From: Oscillospiraceae bacterium
Lineage (GTDB): Bacteria; Bacillota; Clostridia; Oscillospirales; Ruminococcaceae
Length of the DNA: 12,013 bases
NCBI GenBank assembly: GCA_016297165.1
Contig: JAEDHF010000045.1
Coordinates: forward strand, 1-12,013
Reading direction: 5' to 3'
A model generated the notes under the pieces. That model was not told where the DNA came from. It did no database searches and saw only the letters and a program-made list of their open reading frames with translations. Of the stretch, positions 6,451-12,013 are shown in pieces; the first letter of the stretch is position 1; every line of letters starts with the position of its first letter. Both the position numbers and the translations under genes were made by a program.

Positions 6451-8199
6451 TTACTTGGAGAGATTAGAAGCCTTATATGTAGTATGGAGATATTCGTGAG
6501 CCTTATGACCGCCGATTTCGCCAAGGAATTCATAAGCAAGCTTGATATCCTCGCTCTCGTGGGACTTTCTTGAAGCGTACTTAGCGTCAAGGTTATAAAG
6601 TGCCTTAGCACGTTCAGCACGAACATCGGTAAAGTTACGAACATCAGCAGGAACAAGCACCTGACCGCCGCCGTTTACACAGCCGCCGGGACAAGCCATA
6701 ACCTCGATGAACTGTACGTCAACCTCCCCCTTCTTAACTTTTTCAAGAAGAGCCTTTGCATTAGAAAGGCCGGAAGCGATAGCAACCTTAACTGTTACGC
6801 CGCCTGCGGTATATTCTGCAAACTTAACGCCTTCAACACCACGAACCTCTGTGAATTCAATGGGGCTGTCGTTCTTTTCGCCTGTGAGCTTCCATACTGC
6901 TGTACGAAGAGCCGCTTCCATAACGCCGCCTGTTGCGCCGAAGATAACAGCAGCACCTGTACCGCTGCCCATAGGAGATTCAAACTCTGCGTCGGGAAGA
7001 TCTCTGAAGCGAAGACCTGCCTTATTGATCATCTTAACAAGCTCTCTTGTTGTGATAGAAATATCAACGTCGGGAACGCCTGCAGCAGACTGGTCGGGTC
7101 TTCCGATTTCGAACTTCTTGGCTGTACAAGGCATTACGGAAACGGAAACGATATCCTTGGGGTCGATACCGTTCTTCTGTGCCCAGTAGGTCTTAATCAT
7201 AGCGCCTGTCATCTGCTGAGGAGACTTACAGGAAGAAAGATTAGGAAGGAATTCGGGATAGTAAGCTTCACAGTATCTGATCCATCCGGGTGAGCAGGAT
7301 GTAATCATAGGAAGTGCGCCGCCCTTTGTAATTCTTTCGAGGAGCTCGTGGGATTCTTCCATAATTGTAAGGTCAGCACCAAAGTTGGTGTCGAATACCT
7401 TATCGAAACCGAGCATCTTGAGCGAAGCTGCAAGCTTTCCTTCAACGTCTGTGCCCATGGGATATCCGAAGGCTTCACCGAGGGAAGCACGTACTGCAGG
7501 AGCAGCCTGAACTACAACTGTCTTTGTGGGATCAGCGAGAGCTGCCCATACCTTAGCGGTATCATCCTTTTCGCCGAGAGCACCTGTAGGACATACTGCA
7601 ATACACTGACCGCAGGATACGCAGGCTGTATCAGCAAGATCCATATCGAATGCACAGCCGATTTCAGTCTTGAAGCCACGGTTATTAGCGCCGATAACGC
7701 CGATTCCCTGCGTCTTAGCACAAGCAGCTACGCAGCGACGGCAGTTGATACACTTGTTGTTGTCTCTGTACATGTGAGCTGCGCTGTTATCGATTTCATA
7801 TTCGTTCTTAATGCCCTCGAAAGCGTTATCATCATCAACACCAAGCTCACGGCAAAGAGTCTGGAGCTCACAGTTACCGCTTCTGTCGCAGGAGAGGCAC
7901 TTCTTATCGTGGTTGCTTAATAATAACTGAAGGGTTGTCTTTCTTGATTCGAGAACTGCGGGAGAATGTGTAAGAATATTCTTTCCTTCGTCGAACTTAG
8001 ATAAAGGATATACACAAGACGCTACTAAGCTTCTGGCACCTGTCATTTCAACAACACAGATACGGCAAGCGCCGATTGCGTTGATGTCCTTGAGCCAGCA
8101 TAATGTAGGGATTCTGATACCGTTCATTCTGCAGGCTTCAAGTATGGTTGTACCTTCTTCAACAGCATAGTCAACGCCGTTAATCTTAATATTAACCAT
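6451..8199 (-). CDS. hydA: HydA, catalytic subunit of the NADH-linked trimeric [FeFe] hydrogenase
   Basis: HydA holds the H-cluster, where protons are reduced to H2. The 582 residues contain, in order: an N-terminal [2Fe-2S] domain (C34, C45, C48, C62), a His-Cys3 [4Fe-4S] site (H97, C101, C104, C110), a two-[4Fe-4S] ferredoxin domain (C150/C153/C156/C160 and C193/C196/C199/C203) and the H-domain. The H-cluster motifs are TSCSPGW (300-306), MPCTAKKFE (356-364) and EVMACPGGCVNGGG (499-512), giving cluster cysteines C302, C358, C503 and C507. In the first motif Ser303 stands where classic enzymes have the proton-transfer Cys. There is no extra C-terminal [2Fe-2S] domain. It is the last gene of hydCBA, 28 bases after hydB. 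AAAGGA (8216-8211) lies 11 bases before the ATG. The trimer probably oxidises NADH and reduced ferredoxin together (bifurcating type); NADH-only function cannot be excluded. Confidence 0.96.
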   Translation of the reverse strand: MVNIKINGVDYAVEEGTTILEACRMNGIRIPTLCWLKDINAIGACRICVVEMTGARSLVASCVYPLSKFDEGKNILTHSPAVLESRKTTLQLLLSNHDKKCLSCDRSGNCELQTLCRELGVDDDNAFEGIKNEYEIDNSAAHMYRDNNKCINCRRCVAACAKTQGIGVIGANNRGFKTEIGCAFDMDLADTACVSCGQCIAVCPTGALGEKDDTAKVWAALADPTKTVVVQAAPAVRASLGEAFGYPMGTDVEGKLAASLKMLGFDKVFDTNFGADLTIMEESHELLERITKGGALPMITSCSPGWIRYCEAYYPEFLPNLSSCKSPQQMTGAMIKTYWAQKNGIDPKDIVSVSVMPCTAKKFEIGRPDQSAAGVPDVDISITTRELVKMINKAGLRFRDLPDAEFESPMGSGTGAAVIFGATGGVMEAALRTAVWKLTGEKNDSPIEFTEVRGVEGVKFAEYTAGGVTVKVAIASGLSNAKALLEKVKKGEVDVQFIEVMACPGGCVNGGGQVLVPADVRNFTDVRAERAKALYNLDAKYASRKSHESEDIKLAYEFLGEIGGHKAHEYLHTTYKASNLSK

Positions 8200-8228
8200 A
8201 GTTAAACAATTCCTTTCTTTTACCGCTA

Positions 8229-10073
8229 TTAGGACTTAACAATAGCGTCAAATTTACACTTGGACATACAAGCGCCGCACTTGATACACTTAGAGGTGTC
8301 GATAGAATGAGGATTCTTAACTGTGCCGCTGATTGCGCCGACAGGACATACTCTTGAACAAGCGGTACAGCCCTTACACTTATCGGCAACGATAGAGTAG
8401 GATAAAAGCTTTGTACATACGCCTGCAGGACACTTTTTATCCTGAATATGAGCGATATATTCGTCTCTGAAGTAACGTAATGTGGAAAGAACAGGGTTAG
8501 GAGCTGTCTGACCGAGACCGCAGAGAGAGTTGTTCTTTATGTAGTGGCAAAGCTTTTCCATCTTATCGAGGTCTTCCATAGTAGCAGTACCGGAAGTAAT
8601 CTTCGAAAGCATTTCATAAAGACGCTTTGTGCCTACACGACAGGGAGTACACTTACCGCAGGATTCATCAACGGTAAATTCGAGGAAGAACTTAGCGATA
8701 TCAACCATACAGTTGTCCTCGTCCATAACGATAAGTCCGCCGGAGCCCATCATAGAACCGATAGAGATAAGGTTATCGTAGTCGATTTCGATATCTAAGT
8801 ATTCGGTAGGAATACAACCGCCGGAAGGACCGCCTGTCTGAGCAGCCTTAAACTTCTTTCCGTTAGGAATACCGCCGCCGATTTCATATACTACGTCACG
8901 GAGGGTTGTACCCATAGGAATTTCAACAAGACCTGTGTGCTTGATCTTACCGCCGAGAGCGAATACCTTTGTACCCTTGGACTTTTCGGTACCCATAGAA
9001 GCAAACCAGTCAGCACCCTTTAAAATAATCTGAGGAATGTTAGCGTAGGTTTCAACGTTGTTGAGTACGGTAGGCTTCTGGAATAAGCCGCTTTCTGCAG
9101 GGAAAGGAGGACGGGGTCTGGGCTCGCCTCTGTTACCCTCGATAGAGGTCATAAGAGCAGTTTCTTCACCACAAACGAATGCGCCTGCACCAAGACGAAC
9201 GCCAAGGTCGAATTCAAAGTCTGTACCGAAGATATTCTTTCCTAAGAAGCCGGATTCACGAGCCTGATTGATAGCAATCTGGAGACGTTCAACAGCGATA
9301 GGATATTCAGCACGAACGTAAACGTAACCCTGTGTAGCACCGATAGCGTAGCCTGCGATTGCCATAGCTTCGATAAGAGCATGAGGGTCGCCTTCGAGAA
9401 CGGAACGGTCCATAAATGCGCCGGGGTCGCCTTCGTCAGCATTACAGCAAACGTACTTCTGATCTGCGTCCTTAACGAGGTTTCTTGCAAGCTGCCACTT
9501 CTTACCTGTGGGGAAGCCGCCGCCGCCGCGTCCTCTTAAGCCGGAGTCAAGTACTACCTTGATAACGTCGTCGGGAGTCATCTCTGTAAGACACTTATGA
9601 AGTGCAAGATAACCGTCCTTAGCGATATATTCGTTAATGTTTTCGGGGCTGATAACGCCGCAGTTTCTTAAAGCAACACGATGCTGCTTCTTATAGAAAG
9701 TAGTCTGGTTGTAAGGGATAATGCCCTCGGGAGTAATTGTTTCGTTGTAGAGGTACTTTTCAACAACGTTACCCTTAACGAGATGCTCCGAAACGATTTC
9801 GGGGATCTGTTCCTCCGTAACCATTGAATAGAAGCTTCCCTCGGGATATATAATCATAATCGGACCTAAAGCGCAAAGACCGAAACAGCCGGTTTTTACA
9901 ACTCTGATTTCGTTTTCAAGTCCATTCTTCTTGAGTTCTTCTTCAAGCTTTGCGATAATCTTCATACTGTTGGAAGATGTACAGCCTGTACCACCGCAAA
10001 CTAAAACATGACGGCCTTCCATAACGGGAGCCATTTCAGCCTTAATAGCCTGAAGCTTTTCTAAGCTCATCAT
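8229..10073 (-). CDS. hydB: HydB, NADH/FMN subunit of the trimeric [FeFe] hydrogenase (NuoF-like)
   Basis: HydB binds NAD(H) and FMN and passes electrons between them, HydA and HydC; in bifurcating enzymes it is the site where electrons split or merge. The 614-residue protein has an N-terminal thioredoxin-like [2Fe-2S] domain (C26, C31, C63, C67). The NuoF-type core follows, with the FMN/NADH loop RGRGGGGFPTGKKW (180-193), CNADEGDPGAF (210-220), an SLBB part near GGPSGGCIP (414-422), and a [4Fe-4S] site C472/C475/C478/C518. A C-terminal ferredoxin domain carries two [4Fe-4S] motifs (C566/C569/C572/C576 and C596/C599/C602/C606). An extra C548-x4-C553 pair precedes it. Two ATG codons are adjacent; the first, at 10073, has AAAGGA (10090-10085) with 11 bases of spacing, the same as hydA, and is preferred. 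The gap from hydC is 39 bases. Confidence 0.96.
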   Translation of the reverse strand: MMSLEKLQAIKAEMAPVMEGRHVLVCGGTGCTSSNSMKIIAKLEEELKKNGLENEIRVVKTGCFGLCALGPIMIIYPEGSFYSMVTEEQIPEIVSEHLVKGNVVEKYLYNETITPEGIIPYNQTTFYKKQHRVALRNCGVISPENINEYIAKDGYLALHKCLTEMTPDDVIKVVLDSGLRGRGGGGFPTGKKWQLARNLVKDADQKYVCCNADEGDPGAFMDRSVLEGDPHALIEAMAIAGYAIGATQGYVYVRAEYPIAVERLQIAINQARESGFLGKNIFGTDFEFDLGVRLGAGAFVCGEETALMTSIEGNRGEPRPRPPFPAESGLFQKPTVLNNVETYANIPQIILKGADWFASMGTEKSKGTKVFALGGKIKHTGLVEIPMGTTLRDVVYEIGGGIPNGKKFKAAQTGGPSGGCIPTEYLDIEIDYDNLISIGSMMGSGGLIVMDEDNCMVDIAKFFLEFTVDESCGKCTPCRVGTKRLYEMLSKITSGTATMEDLDKMEKLCHYIKNNSLCGLGQTAPNPVLSTLRYFRDEYIAHIQDKKCPAGVCTKLLSYSIVADKCKGCTACSRVCPVGAISGTVKNPHSIDTSKCIKCGACMSKCKFDAIVKS

Positions 10074-10112
10074 AAGTCTATTTTTCCTTTCAATTTTAGT
10101 ATAGCAACCGAA

Positions 10113-10616
10113 TTATTCAGCGTACTTTGCAAGAATATCCTTAAGTTCCTGCTCATCGCCTGTGAGTCTGCCGTAAACGTCGTCGTTAACAGTCAATACA
10201 GGGGCAAGACCGCAGGCACCGATACAACGGCAGTCCTCGAGAGAGAATTTTCCGTCGGGAGTAATTTCTCCCGCATTGATGCCGAGAATCTTCTGAAGAG
10301 TATTGAAAACATCACCGGAGCCCTTTACGTAGCAGGCGGTACCGAGACATACGGAAATTCTGTACTTACCCTTGGGGTTGAGAGAGAACTGAGCGTAGAA
10401 TGTTGATACGCCATAAACCTTCTCAAGCGGAATTCCCATTTCTTCAGAAATCATTGTCTGAACTTCGATAGGGAGATAGCCATAGATTTCCTGAGCCTTC
10501 TGAAGCACAGGCATAAGTGCGCCCTTATCACCGGAATGTTCTGCGATAGTCGCCTTTAAAGCTTTCTCCTGTTCCGCTGTGCCCTGGAAAGGCACAACGC
10601 ATTTCTTTAAAGCCAT
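10113..10616 (-). CDS. hydC: HydC, small [2Fe-2S] subunit of the trimeric hydrogenase (NuoE-like)
   Basis: HydC is the NuoE-like partner of HydB and a required electron-carrying subunit of the trimer. The 167-residue protein has a helical N-terminal half, including LMPVLQKAQEIYGYLP (34-49) and the family motif YGVSTFYAQF (68-77), and a thioredoxin-like C-terminal half. The [2Fe-2S] ligands are C90 and C95 in CLGTAC and C131 and C135 in CIGAC, followed by GLAP as in NuoE. The length is normal. It is the first gene of the operon. The ATG at 10616 has a strong AAGGAGG (10630-10624) 7 bases upstream, the best ribosome binding site of the three hyd genes. Confidence 0.96.
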   Translation of the reverse strand: MALKKCVVPFQGTAEQEKALKATIAEHSGDKGALMPVLQKAQEIYGYLPIEVQTMISEEMGIPLEKVYGVSTFYAQFSLNPKGKYRISVCLGTACYVKGSGDVFNTLQKILGINAGEITPDGKFSLEDCRCIGACGLAPVLTVNDDVYGRLTGDEQELKDILAKYAE

Positions 10617-10637
10617 ATCTAATCCTCCTTAAAAGAT

Positions 10638-10655
10638 ACGTTAAATCATTAACAT
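10638..10655. promoter_or_regulatory. Rex-like operator overlapping the hyd transcription start
   Basis: On the minus strand the 18 bases ATGTTAATGATTTAACGT match the clostridial Rex consensus TTGTTAA-N4-TTAACAA at 11 of 14 defined positions. The core GTTAA-N4-TTAAC is a perfect palindrome. It begins 4 bases after the -10 element and covers the predicted start site, a good place for a repressor. Rex responds to the NADH/NAD+ ratio and is known to control hydrogenase and fermentation genes in related bacteria. Binding here is inferred. Confidence 0.55.
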
Positions 10656-10659
10656 TTTC

Positions 10660-10688
10660 ATTATAACATACACTTGGAAAAAAATCCA
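10660..10688 (-). promoter_or_regulatory. Promoter of the hydCBA operon
   Basis: On the minus strand TATAAT (10665-10660) has an extended -10 TGT directly before it. The -35 at 17 bases, TGGATT (10688-10683), matches the consensus in only 3 of 6 positions. Long A and T tracts upstream (about 10690-10730) could act as an UP element. Transcription would start near 10653, leaving a leader of about 37 bases. Confidence 0.65.
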
Positions 10689-10792
10689 TATTTTTTGTAT
10701 TTTTATTTTAAAAAGGGATATAAAATTTTTTGACGGATTTTTGTGCAAAATATCAAATATTGCCGCACAGCAATCAGAGCTTTCAATTATGT

Positions 10793-10821
10793 TTGACAAA
10801 TGGTAAATTTTATGATATTAT
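10793..10821 (+). promoter_or_regulatory. Promoter of the GH13 gene
   Basis: Perfect -35 TTGACA (10793-10798), a 17-base spacer and TATTAT (10816-10821), with an extended -10 TGA. Transcription would start near 10828. The leader of about 67 bases holds a small possible hairpin, TACAGC with GCTGTA (10836-10841, 10852-10857). I see no catabolite-response (cre) palindrome around it. Confidence 0.75.
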
Positions 10822-10894
10822 TAAACAGTTTCAAATACAGCAGGTTTTTTGGCTGTAATTTGTCTATTTTTATTAACTGAAAGGGTTATTTACT

Positions 10895-12013
10895 ATGTAT
10901 TGGTACAATAAAGCAAGCTTTTATCACATTTATCCTCTTGGCTACTGCGGTAAGCTCTGTCCTAACGATTACACATCGGAGCCCACCGGAGCAATCAAGG
11001 ATATTATTCTGAATATACCTCATATTAAGGAAATGGGTTGTAATGCAGTATATTTCGGTCCCGTATTCGAATCGGTAAAGCATGGCTACGATACAGTCGA
11101 TTATACAAGAATAGACCGCCGCCTCGGTACAAACGAGGATTTTGCAGCAGTTTGCAGCGAGCTGCACAAAAACGGCATAAAGGTAGTATTGGACGGTGTA
11201 TTCAACCACGTCGGAAGAGATTTTGCACAGTTCAAGGATGTCAGAGAGCATAAATTCGACAGCAGATACAAGGACTGGTTCAATATCCACGGAGGAGATT
11301 CCCCCTACGGCGACGGTTTCCACTATGACGGCTGGGAGGGTCACTACGACCTCGTAAAGCTCAATCTTTACAATCCCGAGGTTAAGAACTATCTTAAGGA
11401 CTGCATCACAGGCTGGGTTAAGGAATTCGATATCGACGGACTGCGTCTTGATGTTGCATACTGTCTCGACCTTAACTTCCTTAAGGAATTAAGAGGTCAT
11501 TGTAAGTGGCTGAAGGAAGATTTCTGGCTCATGGGCGAAACCCTCCACGGCGATTATAACCGCTGGATGAACGATGAAATGTTGGACAGCGTTACTAACT
11601 ACGAATGCTACAAGGGGCTATATTCAAGCTTTAACGACATGAATATGTTTGAGATTGCCCATTCAATCAACCGCCAGTTCGGCAGCGAGAACTGGTGCAT
11701 TTATCGCGGAAAACAGCTCTATACCTTCCTCGATAACCATGATGTCAGCAGAATCGCAACCATTCTTAATAATAAGGCTCATCTCAATCCTATCTATTCC
11801 CTGCTCTACACCATGCCCGGTACTCCGGCAATATATTACGGAAGCGAGTACGGCATAGAGGGCGATAAGAAATGCGGCGACGACGCTTTAAGACAGCCCT
11901 TCGAGCTTAAGGAGGATACAGAGCTTACAAAGCATATCGCAAAGCTCTCAAAATTCCGTACCGAAAGCGACGCTCTTAATCTCGGAACCTATCGCCAGCT
12001 TCTCCTTCAGAAT
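10895..12013 (+). CDS. GH13 alpha-amylase family glycoside hydrolase, intracellular (3' end cut by window edge)
   Basis: The open frame runs 373 codons to the window end without a stop. The four classic GH13 regions are all present: DGVFNH (100-105), DGLRLDVA (181-188) with R184 and nucleophile D186, GET (214-216) with acid/base E215, and FLDNHD (278-283) with H282 and the stabilising D283. The catalytic triad is therefore complete. It begins MYWYNKASFYHIYPLG, the usual start of the barrel, with no signal peptide and no N-terminal starch-binding or N-domain, so it probably acts in the cytoplasm on imported maltodextrins. It could be an alpha-amylase, a cyclomaltodextrinase-like enzyme or an alpha-glucosidase; the missing C-terminal part and the lack of tools prevent choosing. 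The ATG at 10895 has GAAAGGG (10879-10885) 9 bases upstream. It is transcribed away from the hyd operon from its own promoter. Confidence 0.9.
   Translation, partial: MYWYNKASFYHIYPLGYCGKLCPNDYTSEPTGAIKDIILNIPHIKEMGCNAVYFGPVFESVKHGYDTVDYTRIDRRLGTNEDFAAVCSELHKNGIKVVLDGVFNHVGRDFAQFKDVREHKFDSRYKDWFNIHGGDSPYGDGFHYDGWEGHYDLVKLNLYNPEVKNYLKDCITGWVKEFDIDGLRLDVAYCLDLNFLKELRGHCKWLKEDFWLMGETLHGDYNRWMNDEMLDSVTNYECYKGLYSSFNDMNMFEIAHSINRQFGSENWCIYRGKQLYTFLDNHDVSRIATILNNKAHLNPIYSLLYTMPGTPAIYYGSEYGIEGDKKCGDDALRQPFELKEDTELTKHIAKLSKFRTESDALNLGTYRQLLLQN

Noticed and set aside
6707..7189. Plus-strand open frame (160 codons) opposite the HydA H-domain
   Set aside because: Antisense to conserved H-cluster motifs; low-complexity Ser/Thr/Pro-rich translation with no ribosome binding site of note.
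7348..7920. Long plus-strand open frame (190 codons) opposite hydA
   Set aside because: It is antisense to the HydA iron-sulfur domains, whose motifs are complete. The protein has no recognisable domain, and the frame follows from strong codon bias in hydA.
10690..10790. Further regulatory palindromes or a small RNA in the hyd/GH13 divergent spacer
   Set aside because: The stretch is A/T-tract rich and has no clean inverted repeat, no paired promoter and terminator, and no convincing short reading frame. The tracts are better read as an UP-like region.
10886..11344. Minus-strand open frame (152 codons) opposite the GH13 gene
   Set aside because: The plus-strand frame has all four GH13 regions and a good promoter; the antisense protein is Val/Ile/Cys-rich without a domain.
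1..12013. Mobile element, prophage, CRISPR array, toxin-antitoxin or defence genes
   Set aside because: No transposase, integrase, direct-repeat array, terminal inverted repeats or defence-type domains were seen. All open reading frames with support are core metabolic or housekeeping genes.

Overview
The window reads as a chromosomal segment of an anaerobic, low-to-mid GC Firmicute, most likely a Ruminococcus-like member of the Oscillospiraceae. The grounds are an Rnf complex, a trimeric NADH-linked [FeFe] hydrogenase, a sporulation-type sigma-K gene, Gram-positive Shine-Dalgarno sites and an intracellular GH13 alpha-glucan hydrolase. The genus is inferred from gene content and protein style, not from any marker gene. 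I see no phage, IS, CRISPR, tRNA or rRNA.

Layout. Positions 1-4039 (minus strand) hold one tight transcription unit, read right to left: a lipoprotein of the class III (BtuF/FhuD-like) substrate-binding family, then rnfC, rnfD, rnfG and the start of rnfE, which is cut by the window edge. Its promoter is at 4103-4131. Next, also on the minus strand, is an intact sigK-like gene (4178-4879). A short divergent spacer separates it from a plus-strand pair, dprA (5017-5886) and a cytidine/blasticidin-deaminase-like gene (5908-6312). A 138-base convergent spacer at 6313-6450 carries three hairpins, including a 13-bp terminator. The hydrogenase operon hydC-hydB-hydA follows on the minus strand (10616 down to 6451). 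A 278-base divergent spacer (10617-10894) holds the hyd promoter, a Rex-like operator and the promoter of a GH13 gene, which runs off the right edge (10895-12013). No gene-free stretch exceeds 300 bases.

How it fits together. Rnf couples electron transfer between reduced ferredoxin and NAD+ to ion movement across the membrane. HydABC makes or uses H2 with NADH, probably together with ferredoxin. Both work on the same ferredoxin and NAD(H) pools, and the GH13 enzyme would feed sugar to glycolysis, the source of those electrons. The best regulatory observation is a near-palindromic Rex-type site at the hyd transcription start, which would tie H2 production to the NADH/NAD+ ratio. dprA, the deaminase and sigK look like ordinary neighbours. 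I found no convincing new multi-gene system. The points worth following are the lipoprotein leading the rnf operon, the Rex-like site, a Cys-to-Ser change in the HydA active-site motif, and the deaminase's similarity to blasticidin S deaminase.
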